64,000 nucleotides of DNA from Paulinella micropora (taxonomy: Eukaryota > Cercozoa > Imbricatea > Euglyphida > Paulinellidae), in assembly GCA_019918135.1 (NCBI GenBank), contig WBZZ01003799.1:648501-712500 (forward strand), written 5' to 3'. The first letter of the stretch is position 1; each line of letters opens with the position of its first letter. Shown here piece after piece: positions 9,142 to 19,325 of the stretch. Under the pieces are notes generated by a model that was not told the DNA's origin, made no database searches, and worked only from the letters and a program-made list of their open reading frames with translations. The position numbers and the translations under genes are program-made.

Positions 9142-9606
9142 ATGAGTGATGATGATAATGAATACACTGAAAGAGAAGAACATAATAAATGGTTGGAGAA
9201 ATTAAAAGATAGGGGAAGACCACTTCTAATGAGGGATAGAGCAAATAATGAAGTCAAATTTGATAACATAATAAGTAAATTAGAACGAAATGAACAAGAA
9301 AGGATAAAATTGGAGAAAGAAAAGCAAGATTGTATAAATAGAAGAAGTGCTATTGATGAATTGCTAAATAAACGAAATGATGATGTTGAGCGAAAGGACA
9401 AAATTAAACAAATGAAAAGAGAACAAAAAAGAGAAGCAGAAAAAAAGAAGAAACAATTGCGATTATTTGAGCATTGGCTTAGTGCCGAAAATCAACCAAT
9501 GGGAGTTGAAGATGAAATAAAAGCGCGAAAAATGATAGATAATGGAAAAAGTTCTTCAGAAATAATTCAATCATATGAGAAATACAAGAGGCAAAGAATT
9601 GAATAA
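9142..9606 (+). CDS. Charged coiled-coil protein, probably of the PLV
   Basis: 155 residues from ATG 9142; the frame is also open 23 codons upstream, but that stretch has different composition. The N-terminus is acidic (MSDDDNEYTEREEHNKWLEK). A long Lys/Glu/Arg coiled coil follows (ISKLERNEQERIKLEKEK and KREQKREAEKKKKQLRLF), then a C-terminal helical segment ending YEKYKRQRIE. AT-richness and style match the PLV genes on the left, which suggests the element continues past the 8.4-8.8 kb exon pair. No family was recognised. The frame is intact, unlike most of the relic. Confidence 0.5.
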   Translation: MSDDDNEYTEREEHNKWLEKLKDRGRPLLMRDRANNEVKFDNIISKLERNEQERIKLEKEKQDCINRRSAIDELLNKRNDDVERKDKIKQMKREQKREAEKKKKQLRLFEHWLSAENQPMGVEDEIKARKMIDNGKSSSEIIQSYEKYKRQRIE

Positions 9607-9888
9607 AAGTGGTTTAACCACTAACTCCTTTCGCACATAGGAGTATAAACTAGTGTGTGTTCAATTTAAAAAAATTGGGAGACAGCCCTCCTTGTTTGTA
9701 AAGGAATTTTATCTACCATACTTGTTGTGTGTGGTAGGTGGTTGAACTGGAGTTGCTTCTAAAGAGGAAGACGAAAAAGGTCAATTTAATGATGTATGTA
9801 TGTTTTCTCGTAGTGTGCTGTAGAAGGCTACTTGTCTGTTTTTTGTTTCTTTGTATTTATTTTACGGGAAATTAATAGGAGAGAACAA

Positions 9889-9942
9889 ATGAAATTTATG
9901 AGGTCGTTTTGAGGTACGAAAAACGACCCTTGTAAATTTCAT
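9889..9942. repeat. Imperfect hairpin, ~22-bp stem
   Basis: The arms ATGAAATTTATGAGGTCGTTTT (plus strand) and its near-complement ending at 9942 pair apart from a short internal mismatch or bulge, around a ~9-nt loop. A smaller palindrome (AGTGG-TTTAA-CCACT) lies at 9608-9622. The rest of 9607-9961 has no recognisable gene. Confidence 0.55.
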
Positions 9943-9961
9943 ATTATACTACTGAGGATAG

Positions 9962-10128
9962 AGAGAATGAGCAAGAAATGAGCGGAATGAGCGAGAGAGA
10001 GAGAGAGAGAGAGAGTCTGTTAAATATCTGCTATCTGTCCGTGTGCATAGGTGTTTGCGTTTCTTGAATCTCTTAGCGTGTGTAATCTGCGCATCTGTGT
10101 GTCTGTTAAATGTGTGTCTATCCGTGTG

Positions 10129-10163
<35 letters not shown>

Positions 10164-10675
10164 GTTGTGCGTACTTCGCTCTTGTTTGCGTTTCTTAAAT
10201 CTCTTCGTGAGTGCATATATGCGTGTTTGTGTGCTGCTCTCTTGTGTTTCGTTTTGTTCGGGTCTTGTCTTCAATTTTGTTTTGCTTTCGCACCTAGTCT
10301 TAGTCTTTCTGGAGTTTGCACTTTGTTTGCATTGTTGTTGCTCGCTTCGTGATTTTGCGTTTTTTTTTTCTTCGTTCGCGTTTTCGATTGGATTTCGAGC
10401 TTGCGTGGAAGTAGCTGCTATTCAGTCTCTATTCATTTTCAGTAATCATTTATTCTTTCTTGACTCAGCTCAAGAGATCTCTAAAGGCCTAGATTCCTAT
10501 GTTGTTTTTTGTGCCTGCGACGAAAGTAAGGCTCATCATAATTGTCGATTCTTCAACACTACCCGATTTGATGATGATTTCAAGTATTACAAGTAAAGTC
10601 AACGAACAGCTGAAAAAGACTATTCAGAGAATTCCAATTTGTGAAGTAAGTATCGCAATCCTCTGCTAATTTGCG
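9962..10675 (+). repeat. Left arm of a large inverted duplication
   Basis: This stretch reappears reverse-complemented at 12519-13228. It includes the GAGA run, the GT-rich tract (10120-10165) and a ~450-bp unique part. The same 181-codon open frame appears in both arms (10051-10596 plus, 12588-13133 minus) with only small differences, mainly in repeat length. That frame is low-complexity at its start and matches no protein I know, so I do not call it a gene. Confidence 0.85.
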
Positions 10676-10718
10676 GTTGGGACGCTACTCGACGGAAAAC
10701 TCGGCGTTGTCCCGTTTC

Positions 10719-10759
10719 GCCGGGCCGGCTCAGCCTTCGGCCTGCTTTATCGGCCCGGC
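10719..10759. repeat. GC-rich hairpin
   Basis: GCCGGGCCG (10719-10727) pairs with CGGCCCGGC (10751-10759) in an otherwise AT-moderate region, just outside the left inverted arm. Confidence 0.5.
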
Positions 10760-10876
10760 TCGACGGGAAAATGCTCGTTGTCTATGTGTGTATGATGTGT
10801 GTGTGTGTGTATGATGTGTGTGCTGTGTGTGCTTTGCTGGAGCTGTTAGCGGATACCTATCTACCTACCTATCTAC

Positions 10877-10923
<47 letters not shown>

Positions 10924-10925
10924 CT

Positions 10926-11068
10926 AGGGAGGTTTTGGTATTGCCTGTATCAGTCCCTTCCGTGCAAACATCACGGCTTAGCTGGGCATCGGGTTAATAC
11001 TTTACCCACAGACTTCCTTGGTTGACGAAATCAGAATCTCCTTTTTCTGACATTAGTCGATATCTCAT
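10926..11068 (+). repeat. TATC-linked short repeat, copy 1
   Basis: Begins near CTAGGGAGGTTTTGGTAT and ends at the CGATATCTCATC that abuts microsatellite in other copies. It recurs inverted at 11696-11880 and directly at 12105-12292. A fragment lies near 25240-25275. Confidence 0.75.
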
Positions 11069-11332
11069 CAGTTGATCTCATCACTTACTCCACGGAGTGA
11101 ACCAAGGCCACTTGAGGTGTCACTGACCCTCCCTTGGGTTGGGTTTTTTTGAAATGGGTGCCATCTGTCGACAGACAGAGAATTAGGGGATGGTGTGGGT
11201 GTGCTGGGCCCGTGGTGGGGTGCCTTATGTGTGCCTAGCCATACGCCTATAAGTCACACGCCGAAATAGCGACGGGAAGCACAATCCTGTTCCCTCAGGG
11301 TGCCCTTTCTCGCTTGTTGAGCCCGGAATAAA

Positions 11333-11432
11333 ACCCACAGTGCTCTGTCGGTTTATACTAGACTGTCGAACAGTCTCGAAACTCCATCTGTTTACTGGGT
11401 CCTCTGTAATGGAGGTGGGAGCTCGTTCTGCA
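11333..11432 (+). repeat. Short repeat family (GTGCTCTGT...GCTCGTTCTGCA), copy 1
   Basis: About 100 bp, with ~90% identity by eye to 12011-12110. Both copies contain an ACTGTTCGACAGT-like palindrome and abut TATC/GATA arrays. Confidence 0.75.
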
Positions 11433-11458
11433 ATAGATAGATAGATAGATAGATGATG

Positions 11459-11504
<46 letters not shown>

Positions 11505-11612
11505 CAGATAGATGAGATGTTGCAAAGGAATGTAGTCCTTGCAAAGGAACGCAGTTTCACATCAAACAGTAATTTGTGTACTGTGCATGTGTCCGGGATG
11601 GGAATCAGATAC

Positions 11613-11694
<82 letters not shown>

Positions 11695-11695
11695 G

Positions 11696-11880
11696 AGATA
11701 TCGACTAGTGTCAGAAAAAGGAGCTTCTGATTTCGTCAACCAAGGAAGTCTGTGGGTAAAGTATTAACCCGATGCCCAGCTAAGCCGTGATGTTTGCACG
11801 GAAGGGACTGATACAGGCGATACCAAAACCTCCCTAGTACCAGGCGGGGCCAGGGCTCGTTCCATAAGCGCCCCTTGTAT
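11696..11880 (-). repeat. TATC-linked short repeat, copy 2 (inverted)
   Basis: Reverse complement of 10926-11068 plus the adjoining CCTGGCCCCGCC segment, which is also present at 12111-12160. Confidence 0.8.
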
Positions 11881-11950
11881 CAATCTATCAATCTATCAAT
11901 CTATCAATCTATCAATCTATCAATCTATCAATCAATCTATCAATCTATCA

Positions 11951-12010
<60 letters not shown>

Positions 12011-12011
<1 letters not shown>

Positions 12012-12104
12012 CCCACAGTGCTCTGTTGGTTTATACTAGACTGTCGAACAGTCTCGAACCTCCATCTGCCTACTGCGTCCTCTGTAATGGAGGTGGGAGC
12101 TCGT

Positions 12105-12110
<6 letters not shown>
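12011..12110 (+). repeat. Short repeat family (GTGCTCTGT...GCTCGTTCTGCA), copy 2
   Basis: Directly followed by the third TATC-linked copy, which shows that the two modules form one longer repeat unit. Confidence 0.75.
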
Positions 12111-12413
<303 letters not shown>

Positions 12414-12518
12414 ATATGTCGCGAATCTATTATTTCGCAATTTTAGCCGGACGGCTAGTTTTGCCTAGTGGAAGGATTTGTAATTAAAATCGATAGGCCT
12501 GAGGCGTATCATCTCAAC

Positions 12519-13018
12519 CACAAATTAGCAGGACTTACTTCACAAGTTGGAATTCTCTGAATAGTCTTTTTCAGCTGTTCGTTGACTTTACTTGTAATAC
12601 TTGAAATCATCATCAAATCGGGTAGTGTTGAAGAATCGACAATTATGATGAGCCTTACTTTCGTCGCAGGCACAAAAAACAACATAGGAATCTAGGCCTT
12701 TAGAGATCTCTTGAGCTGAGTCAAGAAAGAATAAATGATTACTGAAAATGAATAGAGACTGAATAGCAGCTACTTCCACGCAAGCTCGAAATCCAATCGA
12801 AAACGCGAACGAAGAAAAAAAAAACGCAAAATCACGAAGCGAGCAACAACAATGCGAACAAAGTGCAAACTCCAGAAAGACTAAGACTAGGTGCGAAAGC
12901 AAAACAAAATTGAAGACAAGACCCGAACAAAACGAAACACAAGAGAGCAGCACACAAACACGCATATATGCACTCACGAAGAGATTTAAGAAACGCAAAC
13001 AAGAGCGAAGTACGCACA

Positions 13019-13051
<33 letters not shown>

Positions 13052-13158
13052 CGGATAGACACACATTTAACAGACACACAGATGCGCAGATTACACACGC
13101 TAAGAGATTCAAGAAACGCAAACACCTATGCACACGGACAGATAGCAGATATTTAACA

Positions 13159-13194
<36 letters not shown>

Positions 13195-13228
13195 CATTCC
13201 GCTCATTTCTCTCTCATTCTCTCTCTCC
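12519..13228 (-). repeat. Right arm of the large inverted duplication
   Basis: Reverse complement of 9962-10675, and ~1.84 kb separates the arms. The arm continues into a long CT-rich tract (13159-13337). Confidence 0.85.
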
Positions 13229-13373
13229 TCTCCTCTCCTCTCCTCTCTCTCTCTCCTCTCTCCCTCTCTCTTCTCTCTCTCTTCTCTCTCTTCTCTCCTC
13301 TCTCTCTCTCTCTCATTCTCTCTCTCCTCTCTCTCTTTGCCCATTGAAAAGGACGAATGGCCTATGTACTCTC

Positions 13374-13510
<137 letters not shown>

Positions 13511-13708
13511 GTGCTTCTCTGTCAATGGCTGATGCAAATCTGCACATGCGCCTCCATCGTCTCACCCGTGAGGGGAGTACGAAGAATTGACGATAGGCTC
13601 TAATGACACCCCCGCAAGGGCAGTTCCAACACTTCCAGACGGATCGGTATGTTCAATGACAATACTGTTCCAGACGGATCGGTATGTTCAATGAAAATAC
13701 TGGTGGCA
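13511..13708 (-). mobile_element. tRNA-derived SINE body, inverted, head truncated
   Basis: Reverse complement of the SINE body seen at 20303 and elsewhere. It includes the TCACCCGTGAGG segment and a tandem-duplicated CCAGACGGATCGGTATGTTC piece, but stops at TGGTGGCA, inside the end of the tRNA-like head, so the A and B boxes are missing. Confidence 0.7.
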
Positions 13709-13743
13709 GCCATGACAGATCAATACAATAATTATTATTATTA

Positions 13744-13839
<96 letters not shown>

Positions 13840-13840
13840 G

Positions 13841-14010
13841 GGAGTACATAGGCCATCGGTCCCTTTCCATGGGCTGATTGGTATAAAGCTCCTAGAGTAA
13901 TGTTCTATGCCGTCACTTCCTTTATTCCACCGATTGGTGTGGAGACTTTCCTTATGGAATGGAGGACTGGATGCACATGGCCTTTTGGCTCAGCAATTGG
14001 CAGACGATAC
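13841..14010 (+). mobile_element. Short dispersed repeat B, copy 1
   Basis: A ~170-bp unit from GGAGTACATAGGCCATCGG to CAGACGATAC, nearly identical to 22101-22270. A fragment lies inverted at 13342-13372. Both full copies are bounded on each side by (TTA)n, as expected of short retroposons with simple tails. No pol III boxes were identified. Confidence 0.6.
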
Positions 14011-14023
14011 ATACATACATACA

Positions 14024-14111
<88 letters not shown>

Positions 14112-14112
<1 letters not shown>

Positions 14113-14200
14113 TGGAGGGGTGCACAAGATGGCACTCCATGGGAAGAGGAGGTGGTTGGGCCTCTACCCACGAAGGTGACCGCTTGGGGAGGGCGGTCAC
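14112..14200 (+). repeat. Short dispersed repeat C, copy 1
   Basis: Begins GGAGGGGTGCACA directly after a TTA array. The same start follows the TTA array at 21497. Confidence 0.55.
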
Positions 14201-14439
14201 CGGGATATGCGCAACTCTCAACTGGGCATTTACTCGGTAGGGGTTCGGCCAGGCAGGTTGTGGGGTTGTCTGTTGGATTGTTGGTTAGCTCGTTTTGCTT
14301 GGCTGTTGGTTTGGGTCTGGTTTCCTGGTTAGCCCATTTTCGCCGAATTTCCTGCCGAGTAAATGCCTGGGGGCTTCCAGTTCCGGTTTGGTGATCTTGT
14401 TGAGCTGAGCATTGGGAGGAAACAGTACCGAGATGGGTT

Positions 14440-14527
14440 GAAGATAGGATTCACATTGAGCCGAGATGGGGCTGAGTTGACCTGTTCCAACTCGGCTCCA
14501 TTTCGGCTTCATGTTAATCCTATCTTC
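14440..14527. ncRNA. Long hairpin (40-bp imperfect stem, 8-nt loop)
   Basis: Arms 14440-14479 and 14488-14527 are complementary at 34 of 40 positions, and some mismatches could be G-U pairs in RNA. The short loop and long stem resemble a small-RNA precursor, but a recent short inverted duplication is equally possible. No repeat copy elsewhere in the window was noticed. Confidence 0.4.
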
Positions 14528-15404
14528 ATCCTATCTGGGTTTTGTCTCCTCCCTATCTTCGCTTCTTCGGGGTTGCCTAACTGGAACACATGATGAGCGC
14601 ACGTTGGAGAGGGGCTTCAGTCGGTCCCAATGCCTTGCCAGTGCCTTGCTGCGTTGCCGTGCCTTGCCCCATGCATTCACACCCTCCACCGTTGCATTTC
14701 TAACTGAGCAGCTTCGGCTGGGATTACTATACTTGTCTGTAAGACCCTATAGGTACCGCTAGGTTCGCGCCTTCTATACCCACGTGGGGGAGGAGTTTCA
14801 GCGGCACGCCGTCCGATCTGGCTCCACTCGGGGACACCCGTACCTCATGATGTGTATTGTTAGGAGCAGCTGAAAGTCCATAAGGCATGAGAGTAGAGGC
14901 GTTGGCGATGCGATGGAGAGTGTGTGTGTAGTGCGTGAGGCAGGTTCTGGTGACGCTGGGGGTGCTGGCGGGCGCCGAAGGGCACGAAGCGACGCGGCAG
15001 CGTCCAGTGACACCGGCGGAAATGCGTGTAGTGTGTGTTGCAGATACCGCCGATGCTATTTGCATGGACGGGCGCTTTCCTCGGCGTAAAGAGGCGCGGC
15101 GGTGATGGCCAGCGACATTGGCCGTCTACTACTCTCAATGGATTACAAATACGCGAAGCACGGAGCTACCACTGTGGCCCTTATGGGACAAGGTAGAATC
15201 GCCGAAGACCTGGACAATCCCCTTGGGAATGCCTCTTCGACGGGCTCTGGCCCGATGTCCCAGGATGGGAGGATGAGGGCTCGCGTATATGACGGAATTC
15301 CTGAACCACGTGGAGAGGCTATCTTAGCTGCGCCTCATCCTTCCTCCCCAAACCTGGCACACGGGTCGGCGCTTTAACATAAGGCGAGCGGCGCTATATG
15401 GCAG
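14528..15404. other. Possible LINE 5' region, no gene recognised
   Basis: GC-rich DNA leading into the LINE ORF. The 5' boundary of the element could not be fixed. The three conceptual frames here lack recognisable domains. Confidence 0.35.
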
Positions 15405-18400
15405 ATGGCACCGCCGCCTCGACGGTACCGGCGGGTAGATCGGTACGACAAGGACGGGCGTAATCTGATTGTCTGGGGGCTCTCAGAACGCGCCAATCTA
15501 CAGGAGATCGCCTCCAAAATGAGCGGTCTTGGTCTGGTGGTCCCGGTAATGGAGTGGGAAGGCAAGCGAATGTCTCGTCACCTGGAGCTGGTCTACGAGG
15601 ACGATGACAGCAGGCAGACGGCGTTGCAGCAACTCAAACATCTCAAATTCTTCGGCAGAGGGGTCAATGTGGCCCTTGGGCGCAGGTTCAGGGACAAGGA
15701 ACGTGTCCGAAGGCTTATTCGCATCCATCTGCGTGGGGAAGCGGCGGTCCGGAAGGAGGAAGCTGCGACGGGATATCGCGTCTTGCCTCTGCATGAAGAA
15801 TGTGTCGATGATGTGCAGGTGGTGTCTTCGGAATTGGCTGCCGATGCACCTAAGTGTGTGTCTGAGTGTGCTGATGTGCATGTGATGCCCCTGCATTCGG
15901 CGGCCAGTGCAGTGGGGGACCAACCTGCGCAAGCACCTGCAGAGGGGGGCAGCACGAGGGCGGAAGCCAAGCGCGGCCGTCGGGTCCGGAAACGAGCCAA
16001 GAAGCACCGCTCCAAGCAGTTCGATACCGGCTTCAAGCTACTCGTCGCGAGTCACAACTGGCAGGGTAAAACGGGATACGACAACGTAGGCACGGCGGAA
16101 TGGGCATCATTCTACAAGCACGAGGGCTGGCTAGTCATCGGGGCTCAGGAGCACCGCATGGGCAAGAAGCAACTTTCCAAATGCAGCCTGGATGGATTCC
16201 GGATTTTTGGAAAACCTGCGGAGGTCAGCGAGAAAAATCGCTGCAAGGGTGGGGTTCTATTCGCGGTGGCTAACTTCCTTGGTCCGTATTGCAACCTGGT
16301 GTCAGCCCCCGTCGACCACCGGCAGCAAGTGTGGCTGCGTATCGCCTCGGGTGTTACCGGCGCTCAGGATATCTATGTGGGCAACGGCTACTTTCCCCAG
16401 GAAACGCAGGAAGAAGAGTCGTCAGAGGCGTATGCGGCCTGGCAGGCAGCTATAGCTTTTTTTGGAGCCAAAGGTCTTGTGGTCACGGTGGCGGATGCAA
16501 ACGCGAAGCTCGGGCCGGCATGCAGCCGAAAAGAGGAGGGCATCGTCGGTCAGCACGGGGAGGTCGATGATAAGGGGGCACCGGTACGTTCGGAGAACGG
16601 CAAGAGACTCGCGGCTGTCCTCGTCGCTACGGGCCTGCGAAATCTGAGCGGCTTCTCGTGCCCAGTGGAAGGGTCCTACTGGTGGTCCCGGCGTGAGCAG
16701 CGCGGCATGGGCACAGGCAAGCACCTCCTTGATTACATCTGCGCGTCGCCTGGCTTGGCATCTGGAGCAAAGTTCGGAGTATGCGAAGATGATCTTGATA
16801 CGGACCACAAGGCAGTATGGGCCGAACTGACGTGGAGCGGCCAGCGCCGGCCAAAGCGGGCTGCGAAACCTTACAGGTCCTTTCGTGTTGATAAGCTTAT
16901 TGGTGCTGGTGTCTCGGGTAATGATCACGCTGCGAAGCAAGCGCTGGATGATCTACGCGACAAGTTCGATGACGTATTCCAGCATTGCCTACAGAAGCTT
17001 GGAGTGCATCAGCTGCCTGAGCTTGACCTATCGGGTGGTGCCGACAGCCAACGGGTGGTAGATGACGTCACCGAGCGAGTGGCGCAGTCCTTCCGAATGG
17101 CGGCGCACCGGGTCCTTGGCTCCAGATGTATACGACCCCGTTTCACCAACAATTGGTTCGACGGGGAGCTAAAGGAGCTCATTCAGCAGCGCCGGGAGGC
17201 CTACGCAGCATACAGGAGGGATGAATCGAATGCGGAAGCCCGTCTGAATTGGCTACGTCTCCGCAAGCAAATTCGGAAGGCAACTCGGGCCAAGAAGTCC
17301 GCCTCCTTCAAGCAAGTGCAGGAAGAAGCGGTCAAATGTCAACGCGAGCAATCCTCAAAGCGCTTTTGGCTACTCGCAAAGCGGCTTGGCGGGGCACGCA
17401 GAACGAAGGTCTCCGCGCCGGTGCAAAGGGAGGATGGCTCACTGGCGTGTACGCTGCCGGAAAAGGTCGCTCGGTGGGAGGAATTTCGGAAAAATTCGGT
17501 GAAGCCACGGGAAAATCCGGCAAGTGCGGCTGTTGTGGTGGCGTGCTGTGCAGGCTCGCTGGAGTGGGAGGAAGCCGAAGCTAAGCGGCAGTTCCACTGG
17601 AACGATCGCTTCAGAGATGAGGTGGCCCGAGCTATGAAGGAGCACGAAGTAGGTGAAGACACTTGCGAAGAGCTGGACAAGCCGTTCACGCAAGAGGAGG
17701 TCCTTGCAAGGCAACGTGCCCTGAATAACCACAAAGCTTGTGGCGAGGACAAAGTGAAGAACGAGATGCTCAAGTATGGCGGCGCCTACATCAATGGCTA
17801 CTTAACGCAGTACTTCAACTGGATTCGAGAAGCCGAGAGGACTCCAAAAGCTTGGGGCAAGGGAATCATCGTCAATATCCCCAAGGGTGGGGATCCTACG
17901 GATCCTGACAACTGGAGGGATATCTCGATTATTAGTTGCCTTGGTAAGCTGTATCTGTCCTTATTAGCTACTCGTCTAACGCTCTTCGTGGATGGCCCGG
18001 ATAAGCTACGTTCAGAGCAGGGAGGCTTCCGCCCGGGGCGTCGCACTACGGATCAGGTCTTTACCCTTTGGCAGAGGTTGAAGGGGCGTCAGCAGCAGAA
18101 GCGGGAGTCGTATGTCCTGTTCATCGATCTACGCAAGGCTTTCCCGTCTGTTTGGAGAGATGGCCTATTTGAGAGGCTCTGGAAGCTGGGTGTAAGGGGC
18201 AAGTTCTGGCGCACGCTACGCAGGTGCTACGAGCAGACTTCGTCGCAAGTGCTAGTTGATGGAGCACTCACCCCCGAAGTACTGGAGGGTGTAGGCGTCC
18301 AACAGGGGTCCCCTCTCTCTCCCACACTCTTCAACATCTTTATGGATGAGCTGTGTGATCGGCTGGCGAGTGCCCTCAAGATCACGGATGTGAAGCGGCT

Positions 18401-19325
18401 AAACGACATCAAGGCACTTCTATACGCGGACGACGTGGCCCTCATCGCTCACAGTCGCACCGAGCTCCAGAAGATGGTCAATGTTGTGGCCAAGTTCGCG
18501 GAAGATTACCGGCTGGAAGTCAACTTGAAGCCCGGCAAGACGGAAATCATGCCCATTTACACGTCGAGCAAGGCGAAACGACCAAGTATCAGGGAGCGAG
18601 GTGAGCCCGTGGTGTGGTTTCGCGGCCAGAAGCTTTGTGTCACCAGTCAGTACAAGTACCTGGGAGTGGTTATCACCGACGACCTGAAGTGGAAGCAGCA
18701 GGCCCTGCGGGCTACGCGTGTCACTGAAGTCGCCACCGCAGGTTGGTACTCGTTGTGGTGTGCAGGTGAGATACAAGCTAGGTATCGTCTCATGTGCTGG
18801 AATCAACTTGTGGGGGCCAAGCTGAAGTATGCCTTCGATGTCTGGCGTGCCCCCGTATCGCAGCTCACCAAGCTGGAGGCAGCAATGCTGCGCCCCATGA
18901 GGATGATTCTCGGCATCAGCCCTAAGACAAGCAAGTGGATTACACTCTTTCTGGCGCGCTCTTTCAGTGCGGAGCGTTTGCGGCGGGCGGCGCAACTGAA
19001 GTTCTATGGACGGCTGCGTGTTCTACCGGAGAAGCGATTTCCTGTCATCGCATCTCAAGTCAAATCCGACTGGACTGCGGAGGCCGAAGGCGCTATCAGG
19101 AACTCAATGGATCTACAACAAGGGCTTCAGGAGCTCCTAAATAGCTCAGAGAAGGACCTCGAGGGTTGGAGTTCGACTGTGGACAAGTGGGCCCTTCAGC
19201 AGGACGTCAAGATGGTGCAGCAACTGATGTGGGACAAGCGAGAGGCAGGCAGCGATCTTACTGATGGGCTGCGAGTCATCCTAAGACACAAGTCTTTGGA
19301 ACTAAGGAGTTCCCAAGATGGGTAG
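15405..19325 (+). CDS. LINE polyprotein: RRM-like region, APE endonuclease, reverse transcriptase
   Basis: 1306 open codons. Residues ~18-110 resemble an RNA-recognition fold (NLIVWGLS at 20-27, FFGRGVNVALGRRF at 82-95). Residues 189-204 are a strongly basic NLS-like stretch. The APE endonuclease spans ~210-478, with SHNW (216-219), QEH (248-250), DANAKLG (364-370), LDYI and TDHKAV (466-471); the usual SDH is TDH here. The RT spans ~760-1060, with FIDLRKAF (906-913), QQGSPLSP (966-973) and YADD (1007-1010). All catalytic residues of both enzymes are present. The enzyme would nick DNA and prime reverse transcription on the target. The frame ends 19 codons after DKREAGSDL, where the next frame takes over. 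Clade placement needs a tree. Confidence 0.9.
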   Translation: MAPPPRRYRRVDRYDKDGRNLIVWGLSERANLQEIASKMSGLGLVVPVMEWEGKRMSRHLELVYEDDDSRQTALQQLKHLKFFGRGVNVALGRRFRDKERVRRLIRIHLRGEAAVRKEEAATGYRVLPLHEECVDDVQVVSSELAADAPKCVSECADVHVMPLHSAASAVGDQPAQAPAEGGSTRAEAKRGRRVRKRAKKHRSKQFDTGFKLLVASHNWQGKTGYDNVGTAEWASFYKHEGWLVIGAQEHRMGKKQLSKCSLDGFRIFGKPAEVSEKNRCKGGVLFAVANFLGPYCNLVSAPVDHRQQVWLRIASGVTGAQDIYVGNGYFPQETQEEESSEAYAAWQAAIAFFGAKGLVVTVADANAKLGPACSRKEEGIVGQHGEVDDKGAPVRSENGKRLAAVLVATGLRNLSGFSCPVEGSYWWSRREQRGMGTGKHLLDYICASPGLASGAKFGVCEDDLDTDHKAVWAELTWSGQRRPKRAAKPYRSFRVDKLIGAGVSGNDHAAKQALDDLRDKFDDVFQHCLQKLGVHQLPELDLSGGADSQRVVDDVTERVAQSFRMAAHRVLGSRCIRPRFTNNWFDGELKELIQQRREAYAAYRRDESNAEARLNWLRLRKQIRKATRAKKSASFKQVQEEAVKCQREQSSKRFWLLAKRLGGARRTKVSAPVQREDGSLACTLPEKVARWEEFRKNSVKPRENPASAAVVVACCAGSLEWEEAEAKRQFHWNDRFRDEVARAMKEHEVGEDTCEELDKPFTQEEVLARQRALNNHKACGEDKVKNEMLKYGGAYINGYLTQYFNWIREAERTPKAWGKGIIVNIPKGGDPTDPDNWRDISIISCLGKLYLSLLATRLTLFVDGPDKLRSEQGGFRPGRRTTDQVFTLWQRLKGRQQQKRESYVLFIDLRKAFPSVWRDGLFERLWKLGVRGKFWRTLRRCYEQTSSQVLVDGALTPEVLEGVGVQQGSPLSPTLFNIFMDELCDRLASALKITDVKRLNDIKALLYADDVALIAHSRTELQKMVNVVAKFAEDYRLEVNLKPGKTEIMPIYTSSKAKRPSIRERGEPVVWFRGQKLCVTSQYKYLGVVITDDLKWKQQALRATRVTEVATAGWYSLWCAGEIQARYRLMCWNQLVGAKLKYAFDVWRAPVSQLTKLEAAMLRPMRMILGISPKTSKWITLFLARSFSAERLRRAAQLKFYGRLRVLPEKRFPVIASQVKSDWTAEAEGAIRNSMDLQQGLQELLNSSEKDLEGWSSTVDKWALQQDVKMVQQLMWDKREAGSDLTDGLRVILRHKSLELRSSQDG

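Noticed and set aside
10051..10596. 181-codon open frame, also present inverted at 12588-13133
   Set aside because: It starts in GT repeats, has no domain, and the duplicate reflects the inverted repeat and not protein selection.
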